A stretch of 64,000 nt of DNA, from the NCBI GenBank assembly GCA_038206765.1, contig JBBRAM010000007.1:104286-168285 (forward strand), in the 5' to 3' direction. The position numbers and the translations under genes were made by a program. The DNA comes from UKL13-2 sp038206765. GTDB taxonomy: Bacteria > Pseudomonadota > Gammaproteobacteria > Burkholderiales > Usitatibacteraceae. Positions 8,303-17,668 of the stretch are shown here, one piece after another (the stretch's first letter is position 1; every line of letters begins with the position of its first letter). A model generated the notes under the pieces. The model saw only the letters and a program-made list of their open reading frames with translations. It was not told the origin of the DNA and made no database searches.

Positions 8303-10546
8303 ATGATGAACACAAACCTATCGTCGCTTGCTGGAGCCCCTTATCGAGAATCGCCGCGTCGTTTGGCGACGTCCCTCGTGTTAGTCGTACTTGCATTGGC
8401 AAGCTGCTCGACGCCAAATTCAACGATTACTCGGGGGCAGCAAAATAATTCAGAAAGCGCATCGGTAAAGGGTGTCAGCCCCGTTGTTACCACTGGTACC
8501 TCCAGCGACTCAACGTCGACCTTGGTCGCTCCATCATCCGCCAGCAGCATTGACAACAGCCGCGTTTATGCCGGCACTGGCCTGTTCGTCAAGCAAGCCA
8601 CACCAACACCCGCCGCCCTTAAAGCAGGCGAAGAAACCTTCAATCTGAATTTTGAAGCGCAAGATATTCGCGTCTTGATCCAATCGATTCTGGGCGATTA
8701 TTTGCGCGAGTCATTCACGATTCACCCGCAAGTCACGGGCACCGTGACGATCCGCACCTCGCAACCGGTTGCCAGACGTGATCTGGTGCCGATGCTCGAA
8801 ATGCTGCTGCGTGATAACGGCCAAGTGATGGTACGTGAAGAAGGTATGTACAAAATCCGCCCACAAACAATCAGTACGCGTGGCACTGTGACACCGCAAG
8901 TGGCGGGCACAACGCCGCTGCCAAATGGTTATTCGGTACAAATGGTGCAACTTAAATTTGTCGGCGCAAAAGATATGCAGCGAATTTTGGAGCCCTATGC
9001 GATTGATCCGATGGTTTCAGTGCGGGTGGATGATCCGCGCAATTTGATTATTCTGAGCGGCACACAGCGCGAGATCAAACATCTGCTCGACATTATTGAA
9101 ATTTTTGATGTAGATTTTCTATCGGGTTACTCGGTGGGATTGTTCCCGATGCAGACTGACGTTAAATTATTGGCGGCGGATTTGGATCGGTTGTTTGGCG
9201 GCGCAGGTACCACGGGCGCGGCTGGAGCAGGCGCTAATGTCAGCCCGCTCGCGGGAATTGTCCGCATTATCCCAATTGAGCGCATGAACGGTTTGCTGGT
9301 GGTGAGCACGCAACCGAGGTATTTGGAAGAAGCTAAAAAATGGATTGAACGCCTTGATAAAGCTGGTGGCGTTGCAGGCGGGATGCGACTCAATGTGTAC
9401 CAAGTCCAGCACGGCAAAGCCGACAAACTCGCGCAATTGTTGAGCGATGTTTACGGCAATTCCAACCGAAGCGGCTCGACCAGTCCCAGCATTGCCCCCG
9501 GCCAGCGACCCGCGCAAATCAGCACCCCCAATGTCCCCGGCCAAACTCAGCCCAGTCAGTTCCAAACGCCGCTCCAGGCCTTGGCCTCGGCATTTCAGAG
9601 CAGTGGGATTGGGGTTTCACAAAATACTAAAATCATCCCTGATATTGACAACAATTCATTGCTGATTTTATCGTCACCATCGGATTATGAAACGATTTTG
9701 AATGCATTACGGCAGCTTGATGTGCAGCGGCGACAAGTTAGAGTTGAGGTTCTCATTGCGGAAGTCGAGCTTAAAGATAACCTTAAGTATGGAATTGAGT
9801 GGTTTATTAACACTCGAAATAGCACTACAGGTGCTCTGCGGAATGCCGGCGGAACCGGGAAGCTCGGCTCTGTCTTACCCGCATCCGCTGACAAGCCCGT
9901 CACTCAAACATCATTAGGCTTACAACTTATAAACCTCGCTGGCGGCGGCAACATAAGAGCAGTGCTGCAAGCGTTGGGTGATGACAACAAGTCGACAGTC
10001 ATCTCGACGCCCAACATCACGGTACTAGATAATGAAAAAGCATTAATCAATGTTGGAAAGAAAATTTCCGTTAGTACTGGAACAACCGCGACAACGACTG
10101 GCAATCCCGTCACATCGTTTTCTTATATAGAAACTGGCGTCATATTATCGGTAACGCCTCGCATCAATGCGGGCGGTAGGGTTACGTTGGATATTAATCA
10201 AGAGGTAAGTTCGGCCGGGCTAGCGGGTGTCGGGGATAACCCTGATATTAGTAATCGAAAAGTACAGACGGTCGTCAATGTAGCTTCCGGCGAAACACTT
10301 GCACTTGCCGGACTTATTTCAAAAGACTCTGCCTTCGGCACGAGTGGGGTGCCTTTGCTTTCAAAAATTCCTGTCATTGGCGCATTGTTTGGCTCTCAGT
10401 CCTACAACAATACTAGGAGTGAATTGGTGTTACTTATTACCCCGGTTGTCATTAACAATAACGAAGACGCTAGTAGTGTGTTGAACGAACTTCGGAAAAA
10501 ATTACCGATGTTAGAAACCATTATTCCAAAACAAAAAAAGGAATAG
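8303..10546 (+). CDS. gspD: Type II secretion secretin GspD
   Basis: GspD forms the multimeric outer-membrane channel of the secretion system. I start at the ATG at 8303 (747 residues); a TTG at 8270 is also in frame. The start gives a lipoprotein signal with lipobox LASC at Cys35, so it is probably a lipidated secretin that needs no separate pilotin for acylation. Domains in order: N0 (FNLNFEAQDIRVLIQSILGDY), N1-N3 repeats including RLNVYQVQHGKADKLAQLL, and the secretin domain with VPLLSKIPVIGALF and ELVLLITPVVI. A Ser/Gly/Gln-rich linker splits N3. It is the last gene of the operon and meets the next gene tail to tail. Confidence 0.95.
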   Translation: MMNTNLSSLAGAPYRESPRRLATSLVLVVLALASCSTPNSTITRGQQNNSESASVKGVSPVVTTGTSSDSTSTLVAPSSASSIDNSRVYAGTGLFVKQATPTPAALKAGEETFNLNFEAQDIRVLIQSILGDYLRESFTIHPQVTGTVTIRTSQPVARRDLVPMLEMLLRDNGQVMVREEGMYKIRPQTISTRGTVTPQVAGTTPLPNGYSVQMVQLKFVGAKDMQRILEPYAIDPMVSVRVDDPRNLIILSGTQREIKHLLDIIEIFDVDFLSGYSVGLFPMQTDVKLLAADLDRLFGGAGTTGAAGAGANVSPLAGIVRIIPIERMNGLLVVSTQPRYLEEAKKWIERLDKAGGVAGGMRLNVYQVQHGKADKLAQLLSDVYGNSNRSGSTSPSIAPGQRPAQISTPNVPGQTQPSQFQTPLQALASAFQSSGIGVSQNTKIIPDIDNNSLLILSSPSDYETILNALRQLDVQRRQVRVEVLIAEVELKDNLKYGIEWFINTRNSTTGALRNAGGTGKLGSVLPASADKPVTQTSLGLQLINLAGGGNIRAVLQALGDDNKSTVISTPNITVLDNEKALINVGKKISVSTGTTATTTGNPVTSFSYIETGVILSVTPRINAGGRVTLDINQEVSSAGLAGVGDNPDISNRKVQTVVNVASGETLALAGLISKDSAFGTSGVPLLSKIPVIGALFGSQSYNNTRSELVLLITPVVINNNEDASSVLNELRKKLPMLETIIPKQKKE

Positions 10547-10565
10547 CGTTTTTTCTACAGAAGTA

Positions 10566-11480
10566 TTAAATGATCCGCCAACCATGTTTTAAAAAAAACC
10601 GGATAGCAGAGCGGCAAAACAGAGCAATGTGTCGCCAACCTTTATTGGCCGCTTGCCCACCCCCGTGCACAATACGGCAACTCGGTACGCGATGAATTTC
10701 GGCATGCGGGCTTGACCGACGAACGCGACAGCTTAAATCAAAATCTTCAAAATATAAGAAAAACGCCGGATCAAATCCGCCAGTCGCATCTAAAGCGGAA
10801 CGGCGTATCAACATAAAGCATCCGCTGACAATTTCAGCGTCCCTCATCGGCGCATCAAACGCGGTTTCGGTGCGTTCATAATGGCTGAGCCGTTTGGCAA
10901 ATGCGCTCCGAATAAAAGTAGGTGCAAAACCGCGCAGCGCCAAGGTCAGCACGCTAGGATAGCGTTTGACGAGATAAAGCGGTGTTCCGTCTTCAGACGT
11001 GGCAACCGGCGTAATCATGGCGCAATCGGGGTTTGCCTGAAAGTGCTTGAGTGCCGCATCCACGGCATCGCGGCTAACGGTGACGTCAGGGTTGAGCACC
11101 AAATGCACGTCGGCTTTGGGCGTTGTGGCAATCGCGAGATTATTACCCTGGCCATAACCGACATTGCCCTGCCCCGCGATCAACCGCCCGTGAAGCCAAA
11201 CGTGCCCATTACCAAACCACTTTTTGAGCGACGATTTAATGGCTTCGTTTTCTTCAGCCGAACCGTTGCCAACCAACATCACATCAGTACGGCTAATTTG
11301 GCCTTGCGATTGCGCATGCTTTAAGGCTTCATATAAAGATAAGAGGGTCGTGGCGAGCCAATCAAAATCTGGGCGATAGCAAACAATGGATACTGCGATA
11401 TGCATAGCCGCCATTTGCGGCTGGGTGGTTTGCATCGTTTGAGTGGGGATGTTTTTTGCGCTAGCTAGAGGGTCAATCAT
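10566..11480 (-). CDS. Family 2 glycosyltransferase
   Basis: A GT-A fold glycosyltransferase resembling rhamnosyltransferases of O-antigen or capsule synthesis. Visible features are the nucleotide-binding start HIAVSIVCYRPDFDWLATTLLSL, the N-P-D variant of the DXD motif (LVLNPDVTVS), the acceptor region EIVSGCFMLIRRSALDATGGFDPAFFLYFEDFDLSCRV, and an HGGG near the end. I prefer the ATG at 11480 because AAGG lies seven bases upstream; ATGs at 11510 and 11405 are alternatives. A DUF4254 gene is divergent and a heptosyltransferase gene lies beyond it, so a role in lipopolysaccharide sugar transfer is inferred. The sugar donor cannot be told. Confidence 0.85.
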   Translation of the reverse strand: MIDPLASAKNIPTQTMQTTQPQMAAMHIAVSIVCYRPDFDWLATTLLSLYEALKHAQSQGQISRTDVMLVGNGSAEENEAIKSSLKKWFGNGHVWLHGRLIAGQGNVGYGQGNNLAIATTPKADVHLVLNPDVTVSRDAVDAALKHFQANPDCAMITPVATSEDGTPLYLVKRYPSVLTLALRGFAPTFIRSAFAKRLSHYERTETAFDAPMRDAEIVSGCFMLIRRSALDATGGFDPAFFLYFEDFDLSCRVRRSSPHAEIHRVPSCRIVHGGGQAANKGWRHIALFCRSAIRFFLKHGWRII

Positions 11481-11593
11481 AGGGTCAACCTTAGAATCGA
11501 AAACAGGCATAATGCGAGAATAGCACGTGGCCCTTACCGTCTCTTTGCTGGTCCGGGCCGAAATAATTGACGTCACACAAAAAGGCAATCCGC

Positions 11594-12196
11594 TTGAATA
11601 TTCCAACCGCCGCAGATTTGATTGCGTTTCATGATGCCTGCCTAGCCAGGACCAGCTGGGGCACAGCGTTGCCGGTCAAATTTGCCGATACCGCCTCAAT
11701 TTGGCATTGGATAGAAGCCAACCACCGCTTTAACAGTATGCTTTGGGACGAAGAAGATTTGGCACGCCGCCGCCATGTGGCCGATAGCGAGATTGCGAAA
11801 AATAAACGCCATATTGATGGCTTCAACCAACAGCGGAATGACGCCGTTGAACGCATCGATGACATCATTTTGCAAGCGCTTGCTAACCAGCTGAGTCCCG
11901 CTGCACTGCTTCATTCCGAAACCGCCGGGATGATGATGGATCGTTTGTCGATTCTAGCGTTGAAGATTAAAGCGATGCATGTACAGACGTTGCGCGGCGA
12001 TACTGACACTGCGCATATCGCGGCTTGCGGTGAGAAACTAGCCCGTTTAAATGAGCAGCGCAGCGATTTGGCAGCGTGTCTTGATCGCCTGCTGGCCGAT
12101 TGCGCGGCAGGCCAAGCGCGATACCATATTTACCGGCAATTCAAAATGTATAACGATCCCAAGCTTAATCCGCAGCTCTACGCTGCCAAAGCATAA
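11594..12196 (+). CDS. DUF4254 protein in a glycan gene cluster
   Basis: About 200 residues matching the DUF4254 family: an N-terminal TAADLIAFHDACLARTSWGT, an RFNSMLWDEEDLARR segment, and alternating helices with ILALKIKAMHVQTLRGDTD near residue 120. No catalytic motif is known to me; family members occur among glycosyltransferase genes. No ATG precedes the conserved part. Two TTG codons, at 11594 and 11567, are the only sensible starts; I chose 11594, with AAAGG upstream. It reads towards the heptosyltransferase gene and ends 13 bases from it. Confidence 0.8.
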   Translation: MNIPTAADLIAFHDACLARTSWGTALPVKFADTASIWHWIEANHRFNSMLWDEEDLARRRHVADSEIAKNKRHIDGFNQQRNDAVERIDDIILQALANQLSPAALLHSETAGMMMDRLSILALKIKAMHVQTLRGDTDTAHIAACGEKLARLNEQRSDLAACLDRLLADCAAGQARYHIYRQFKMYNDPKLNPQLYAAKA

Positions 12197-12209
12197 CTGT
12201 GGAATCAGG

Positions 12210-13226
12210 CTAATTGAGCAGGCGTTCCAATTGCTCAAACACTGTTGAGTCGCTTAATTCGTTGACGTTTTTGGGCGCATCTAAAAATGCAACCCTTGCC
12301 CCAATCGGTGCCCACTGCACGGGGCTTGGCAAATAGCTTGAATGGGCAAACAAGCCCAATACGCCGCCCGGGCTGGCGGCAGCAAAGTGCATCAAACCAC
12401 TATCCGGAATCAACGAGGTTCGTGCCCGCCATATCAAACCGATAGCCTCTTTGAGCGGCCCGCGAAACGGGATGATGTAGGGCAGCTTCGCGTCCAGCAC
12501 CGGCTGTGCAATATCGTCATCACCTCGGTAAAGCGGATTATCGGGTTTGCCGGGCGTCCACATAAACGCGGTGGTCAGGCCATGTTGCTCGTGCATCCAT
12601 GCTGCCCACACCAGAATTTGTCGGGTGGTGGGCTGCACTTCAGTGTCACGCGCGCCAATGCCCAAAACCCAATATTTCTGCGGCGCAATTGATTGTGATT
12701 TAAGCCATTGATCAGCAAACTGCAGAGCAAACTCAGGCGGCTGATATTCGGGGAATGGCAGGCTAGTTGGCAGCGCAATATTGAGTGGCAGCAAATGCTT
12801 GGCAATGCGCACCGACTCATGGTCGGCTTCATTGATCGTTTGCGCGTCGGTTAGCTTAGATTGCCATTTGGCAGAGGTGGCGTATGCGATCGTCTTTTTG
12901 GCACCGACATGCAACGCTCGCTCAATCGCGCGCGGTGATTCTCCGCCGCCTGCGGCAATAGCAACATCGAACTTTTCACGTTTCAATTTCCAAAATAAAG
13001 CGATTTGCCGAATCGCGGCACCAACATCGATGCGCCGTCCTGTCCGCACCCGCCCATAAACCCAACGCTTGTCGATGCATGCGTTATCTTCTACCATCCA
13101 TGCGCTGTAGTCACTGGCGAGCAAATGAATTTCTGCCTCCGGCCATGCGTTTCGAAGGATGCGCAACATCGGTGTGGTAAGAAGGAGATCGCCGAGTTTA
13201 TCGCGCTTGATGATGAGTATCTTCAA
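12210..13226 (-). CDS. Family 9 glycosyltransferase (ADP-heptose:LPS heptosyltransferase-like)
   Basis: A GT-B glycosyltransferase of the heptosyltransferase family, which adds heptose to the lipopolysaccharide core at the inner face of the cytoplasmic membrane. The N-terminus MKILIIKRDKLGDLLLTTPMLRILR is the family signature. The C-terminal half has the nucleotide-sugar site (LIPDSGLMHFAAASPGGVLGLFAHSS). Length 338 fits WaaC/WaaF/RfaQ types; which one cannot be decided. The start codon is TTG at 13226, with AGGA about eight bases upstream. Confidence 0.88.
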   Translation of the reverse strand: MKILIIKRDKLGDLLLTTPMLRILRNAWPEAEIHLLASDYSAWMVEDNACIDKRWVYGRVRTGRRIDVGAAIRQIALFWKLKREKFDVAIAAGGGESPRAIERALHVGAKKTIAYATSAKWQSKLTDAQTINEADHESVRIAKHLLPLNIALPTSLPFPEYQPPEFALQFADQWLKSQSIAPQKYWVLGIGARDTEVQPTTRQILVWAAWMHEQHGLTTAFMWTPGKPDNPLYRGDDDIAQPVLDAKLPYIIPFRGPLKEAIGLIWRARTSLIPDSGLMHFAAASPGGVLGLFAHSSYLPSPVQWAPIGARVAFLDAPKNVNELSDSTVFEQLERLLN

Positions 13227-13465
13227 GGTAATTCCTATTGTGTGCTGCCTAAAAAACGGATGGCCAAGCAGGACGCAGGGATGACGACTGTGTTTGAATT
13301 AGTGAAGTAGCAATGGAGATCGGAATGGAAAAAGAGATGCATTTTTGAGTATTGACTGGCAATAGTTGGGCGCCGCCAAAAATGTCCAGAAGCCGCGCCT
13401 ACACTTGAGTCTATGGCAACGAGTTAGCAGGGGATGTGCGCACCTGTCGGCGGCGTTCCGGCAAA

Positions 13466-13927
13466 TTATTCGGGCCAATTCCGAATATATTGTTTGAGTA
13501 ATTTGTTCTCAAAATCAGCGTCTTTAATAGCGCTGCGGGCGATGTCGTGGAAGCTTAAAATGCCAACTAGTTGCTCTTGGTTCATCACCGGCACATGCGT
13601 GATGTGCAGCTCAGTCATTAGGCCCCGCAGATGATCAACTGAGTCGTCTAGCCTTGCAACAGGTGGGTTAGACTTCATGACATCGCGACATTGGGCTTGG
13701 GTTAATTTTTCGCCTTGCTGGTGAATGCCCTTGAGCAATTCGCGCAAGGTAATCAACCCAACCATCACCTCATTGTCGGTGATGACAACTGAGCTGATTT
13801 TTTGTTCTACCATTAGCGCAACGGCATTGGCAACGCTGCAATCTGGTGCCACCGCGTAGAGTGCGCTGGCGGCTTGCGAGGATTGCTTGGCTTTATCTTG
13901 GAGAAGTTCGGCGACGGTAGCGTTCAT
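13466..13927 (-). CDS. Tandem CBS-domain protein
   Basis: A 153-residue stand-alone pair of CBS domains, which typically sense adenine nucleotides or SAM. Domain 1 spans about residues 20-75 (DCSVANAVALMVEQKISSVVITDNEVMVGLITLREL) and domain 2 about 85-145 (DVMKSNPPVARLDDSVDHLRGLMTELHITHVPVMNQEQLVGILSFHDIAR). No fused catalytic domain is present. The start at 13927 excludes an unconvincing 46-residue upstream extension. It is flanked by 239 and 216 bases without genes, so it is probably transcribed alone. Target unknown. Confidence 0.85.
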   Translation of the reverse strand: MNATVAELLQDKAKQSSQAASALYAVAPDCSVANAVALMVEQKISSVVITDNEVMVGLITLRELLKGIHQQGEKLTQAQCRDVMKSNPPVARLDDSVDHLRGLMTELHITHVPVMNQEQLVGILSFHDIARSAIKDADFENKLLKQYIRNWPE

Positions 13928-14143
13928 GTTTAGATTGTCTATGACGGTGAAATAAACGGCATCAACACAATTAAAACATAACATGGGGCTTTGTGCGGCA
14001 ACCTCCACCCGAGAGCACTGTTTCGGGCAGTATATCGACCGCGTACTAAGAAAATCTATCCGCACCCATTTACTTTTTTGCCGTCCGGTTTTTCACGGCA
14101 CCGCTTTTTACCAAGCCACACCTTACCTTACTCTACGTAAACT

Positions 14144-14782
14144 TCATTTAATAATGCGCAACTTCCCTCGTGGGGGACCCTTGGGTTTATCGCCTACCGA
14201 TTTGCCACCTGCCGCTTGATCATCGGTCGGCATGTGGTTTGTATTTGTTGATTTATCGTTTGCAGTTTTATTGCCTTTTAGGCTTTTCCCGTCAGTGTCC
14301 AGATCGCGGGCCAAATGATCTGCAACTTGCTCTGTGGCCGGCCCTACTTCCGCAAAGGCACCGCTCGGCACCGATTGTAGCTGGGGCTGGGCTTGCAACT
14401 GTGGCTGCGGAACCAGCATTGGCGCGCCTTCTTGGGCAGTGGTAGATGTCGGCACCGACGTAAGCGGCGCCGGCTCCCGCTCAAAATGCATGCCCTGACC
14501 ATTCTCGCGGGCAAAAATACTGGCGACGGCATAAATAGGGACCGCGATCTCACGCGACACACCGTTAAAACGGGCGGAAAATTGGATTAAATCATTACCA
14601 ATCGTCAGATCGCGCGTGGCCTGCATGCCAATCGATAAAACAATCTGCCCTTTCTTGACGTACTCCAGCGGCACGCGGGTGTTTTGATCAACATTCACGC
14701 CGATGTAGGGCGTAAAGCCGCAATCCGCACACCATTCGTAAATGGCGCGGATGAGGTAGGGCTTCGTGGAAAGTTCGGCCAT
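14144..14782 (-). CDS. sspB: ClpXP adaptor SspB
   Basis: SspB tethers ssrA-tagged and some other substrates to the ClpXP protease. The N-terminal ~115 residues are the substrate-binding domain (STKPYLIRAIYEWCADCGFTPYIGV, IQFSARFNGVSREIAVPI). A long Pro/Gln/Ala/Asp-rich linker of about 80 residues follows. The protein ends RGKLRIIK, which matches the short ClpX-docking tail (XB motif) of SspB. I start at MAELSTKPYL (212 residues); a GTG at 14812 and an ATG at 14806 lie upstream in frame. It follows sspA by about 60 bases. Confidence 0.93.
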   Translation of the reverse strand: MAELSTKPYLIRAIYEWCADCGFTPYIGVNVDQNTRVPLEYVKKGQIVLSIGMQATRDLTIGNDLIQFSARFNGVSREIAVPIYAVASIFARENGQGMHFEREPAPLTSVPTSTTAQEGAPMLVPQPQLQAQPQLQSVPSGAFAEVGPATEQVADHLARDLDTDGKSLKGNKTANDKSTNTNHMPTDDQAAGGKSVGDKPKGPPRGKLRIIK

Positions 14783-14845
14783 CGGAGGAATCTCAAAAAC
14801 ACCCATCGCCACGCAATTTGCCAGCGGCAGAGGGCGTCAGCGACA

Positions 14846-15445
14846 TTATTTGCGCATCGCTTTTTCGGAAGCGGTCATAGAATCAATAAACGCCTGGCGC
14901 GAGAATAAACGCTCCGCGTATTTGAGTAGTGCGGCAGCGGTTTTGGGCATTTCAATTTGATAATGCTCCAAGCGCCACAAGAGTGGGGCAATCGCGACGT
15001 CGAGCATCGAAAACTCATCGCCCAGCATGTGTTTTTGTTTCACAAAGATAGGCGCGAGCTGAATCAAATTTTCACGCACATAGAGCCTCGCTTTATCATG
15101 GGTGTTGGATTTGCCGCGCTCCAAGACATCAACATGGTTAAAAATTTCATTCTCCATGCGAAACAAAATCAAACGTGCGCGGGCACGCATAACGGGGTCA
15201 GCAGGCATCAATTGCGGGTGTGGGAAACGCTCGTCAATGTATTCATTGATGATGTTGGATTCATACAAAATCAAATCGCGCTCGACTAGCACTGGCGTGC
15301 GGTTGTAAGGATTCATGACGGCCAAATCCTCGGGCTTATTCATGAGATCGACATCCAAAATTTGGAAATCCATACCTTTTTCGTAGAGCACAATACGGCA
15401 ACGGTGGCTAAACGGACAAGTGGTTCCGGAATAGAGCGTCATCAT
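14846..15445 (-). CDS. sspA: Stringent starvation protein A (GST fold)
   Basis: SspA is an RNA-polymerase-associated protein with a glutathione S-transferase fold, needed for stationary-phase and acid responses in E. coli. The 199 residues begin MMTLYSGTTCPFSHRCRIVLYEKGMDF and contain NPYNRTPVLVERDLILYESNIINEYIDERFPHP, the usual thioredoxin-fold half, then an all-helical C-terminal domain. The order petABC-sspA-sspB is typical of betaproteobacteria. A hairpin with a T-rich tract separates it from petC. Confidence 0.94.
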   Translation of the reverse strand: MMTLYSGTTCPFSHRCRIVLYEKGMDFQILDVDLMNKPEDLAVMNPYNRTPVLVERDLILYESNIINEYIDERFPHPQLMPADPVMRARARLILFRMENEIFNHVDVLERGKSNTHDKARLYVRENLIQLAPIFVKQKHMLGDEFSMLDVAIAPLLWRLEHYQIEMPKTAAALLKYAERLFSRQAFIDSMTASEKAMRK

Positions 15446-15514
15446 GATGAATCACCAACTTTCTTTTTATACAACTTTATTAAACTTACAAAAACATACA
15501 CATCAACAAAACCT

Positions 15515-15562
15515 AAAAATACGAAACCGCGCCGAATAGCTTTTCAGCTATTTCACGCGCGG
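15515..15562 (-). terminator. Probable terminator between petC and sspA
   Basis: An imperfect GC-rich hairpin pairs 15527-15540 with 15547-15562 around a six-base loop. On the minus strand it is followed by a T-rich run (15515-15525). A second, AT-rich 8-bp hairpin (15574-15593, loop 15582-15585) overlaps the petC stop codon. Together they could end or reduce transcription from petABC into sspA-sspB. Confidence 0.55.
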
Positions 15563-15584
15563 CGTTTACAGTCGTTAAGTAAAA

Positions 15585-16346
15585 CTACTTAACATCTTTC
15601 CAATATTCGCTCTTCAACCAAAGCGTGGCGAAAAACGCTAGCACCAAAAAGAACAATGCAATCACACCCAGCTGGTTGCGCTGTGGACGCGCTGGCTCCC
15701 CCATGTAAGTCAGATAGTTCACTAAGTCAGTCACGTAGGCGTCGTATTCAACAGGGGTCATCGTGCCTGGCTTGTCCATGGTGAGCTTCATGATCGGCTC
15801 CATGTGCTCGCCATGGCCTTTCTTTTCCCCAACTTTAGTCAGTACCTGCGTACCTTGCAGCTCATGCAAAATATGCGGCATACCTACATTTTTGAATACT
15901 GCGTTATTCCAGCCAGTGGGGCTGGCATCGTCGCGATAATAACTACGCAGATAGGTATAAAGCCAATCCGAACCACGAACGCGAGCAACGAGGGTAAGGT
16001 CGGGTGGCAGCTTACCGAACCATTCTTTTGCGTCTTTGGGATCAAGCGCCGAAACCATGCTGTCCGCTATCTTATCGGTAGTGAACATTAAGTTTTTCTT
16101 GACCTGATCTTCGGTCAAACCGATTTGCGTCAAATGGCTATAGCGCATGAATTGGGCGTTATGGCAATTCAGGCAATTATTGACGAACGTTTTTGCACCG
16201 CGCTGCAAAGAAGCCATATTTTGCAGGTTGATCGGCGCGGCATCGAGGCGGACCTCTTCAGTATTGGCAGCAGCAAATCCTGCGACGCCGATAAAAGCCG
16301 ACGCGAGCAGCGGCGCAATGACGCGTTTTTGAATTGAGGTTTTCAT
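15585..16346 (-). CDS. petC: Cytochrome c1 of the bc1 complex
   Basis: Cytochrome c1 passes electrons from the Rieske protein to soluble cytochrome c in ubiquinol:cytochrome c reductase. The 253-residue protein has an N-terminal signal sequence (LLASAFIGVAGFAAAN), the haem c site CLNCH near residue 55, and a C-terminal membrane anchor (LGVIALFFLVLAFFATLWLKSEYWKDVK). The likely axial Met lies in the DLTLVARVRGSDWLYTYLRSYY to MPHILHELQG segment. The ATG overlaps the petB stop in an ATGA arrangement. Length is normal for betaproteobacteria. Confidence 0.97.
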   Translation of the reverse strand: MKTSIQKRVIAPLLASAFIGVAGFAAANTEEVRLDAAPINLQNMASLQRGAKTFVNNCLNCHNAQFMRYSHLTQIGLTEDQVKKNLMFTTDKIADSMVSALDPKDAKEWFGKLPPDLTLVARVRGSDWLYTYLRSYYRDDASPTGWNNAVFKNVGMPHILHELQGTQVLTKVGEKKGHGEHMEPIMKLTMDKPGTMTPVEYDAYVTDLVNYLTYMGEPARPQRNQLGVIALFFLVLAFFATLWLKSEYWKDVK

Positions 16347-17665
16347 GAGTAATTAACCCGTGCTGGTTCTGGTTTTTCTTTATCGATTTTGGTGTACCAA
16401 GGCATCAGGATAAAGAACGAGAAATAGACCACTGTCAAGATGCGCGACACCAAGGTTGCGGTATCCACACCACCCACAAGCGGTAAACCCTTCGCCAGCT
16501 GACCCCAAACGGTCGTTGGCACCACCCCTAGATAACCCAGCACCAAAAAACTCACCACAAATGCAGCCAAAAATCCTTTGTAAATGGGGCCACGATACCG
16601 CACGGAGCGTACGTTGCCGCGATCCAGCCATGGCAACAGGAACAAAATCATCGTCGCGCCACCCATCACGGCCACGCCGGGAAATTGCGAGCCGAACATG
16701 GAAGGCACGGCACGCAACATCGCATAGAAGGGCGTGAAATACCAAACTGGCGCGATGTGCGCTGGCGTAACGAGCGGATCCGCCGGTACAAAATTAGGCG
16801 CTTCCAAAAAGTAACCGCCCATCTCCGGCGCGAAGAAGACGATGGTCGTGAACACACCCAGGAACACCACCACACCGACCAAATCCTTTACGGTGTAATA
16901 AGGGTGGAATGGAATGCCGTCCAGCGGGGTACCGTTCTGGGGATCTTTGTTTTTCTTGATGTCGATACCGTCCGGGTTATTGGAACCGACTTCATGCAAC
17001 GCCACCAGATGTGCCGCGACCAAGCCCAGCAACACCATCGGCAGGGCAATGACGTGGAATGCGAAGAAGCGGTTGAGGGTGGCATCACCAATGTTGTAAT
17101 CGCCGCGAATCCAAACTGCCAAATCTTCACCAATAATCGGGATTGAGCCGAACAAATTGATAATCACCTGCGCGCCCCAGTACGACATTTGTCCCCAAGG
17201 TAGGAGGTAGCCGAAAAACGCCTCGGCCATCAGCGCCAGATAAATCATGCAGCCGAAAATCCACAGCAATTCGCGCGGCTTGCGATACGATCCATACATT
17301 AGACCGCGCATCATGTGTAAGTACACCACGAGGAAAAACATCGATGCGCCGGTGGAATGCATATAGCGAATTAACCAGCCCCAGGAAACATCACGCATGA
17401 TGTATTCAACCGACGCAAAAGCGAACTTAGCGTCGGGTTTGTAGTTCATTGTCAGGAAAATGCCGGTGACAATCTGCATCACTAAAATCAGTAATGCGAG
17501 TGAGCCGAAGTAGTACCAGAAATTAAAGTTTTTGGGCGCGTAATACTCACCCAAATGCTCGTTATAAAGCTTGGAAAGCGGGAATCGATCATCGACCCAG
17601 CCCAACGCCTTACCGGCTAGGCCACCAAGCTGCGGTTTGGCGGGTGTTTGTGGAATGCTGGCCAT
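16343..17665 (-). CDS. petB: Cytochrome b of the bc1 complex
   Basis: Cytochrome b is the core membrane subunit carrying two b haems and both quinone sites. The 440-residue protein has about eight membrane helices. Helix B has RYMHSTGASMFFLVVYLHMMRG and helix D has FHVIALPMVLLGLVAAHLVALHEVGSNNP, supplying the four haem-ligand histidines. The PEMGGY stretch near residue 270 stands where the conserved PEWY/PEWF-type Qo loop usually is, with GGYFLEA following. It lies between petA and petC in a tight operon, 3 bases after petA. Confidence 0.97.
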   Translation of the reverse strand: MASIPQTPAKPQLGGLAGKALGWVDDRFPLSKLYNEHLGEYYAPKNFNFWYYFGSLALLILVMQIVTGIFLTMNYKPDAKFAFASVEYIMRDVSWGWLIRYMHSTGASMFFLVVYLHMMRGLMYGSYRKPRELLWIFGCMIYLALMAEAFFGYLLPWGQMSYWGAQVIINLFGSIPIIGEDLAVWIRGDYNIGDATLNRFFAFHVIALPMVLLGLVAAHLVALHEVGSNNPDGIDIKKNKDPQNGTPLDGIPFHPYYTVKDLVGVVVFLGVFTTIVFFAPEMGGYFLEAPNFVPADPLVTPAHIAPVWYFTPFYAMLRAVPSMFGSQFPGVAVMGGATMILFLLPWLDRGNVRSVRYRGPIYKGFLAAFVVSFLVLGYLGVVPTTVWGQLAKGLPLVGGVDTATLVSRILTVVYFSFFILMPWYTKIDKEKPEPARVNYS

Positions 17666-17668
17666 ACG

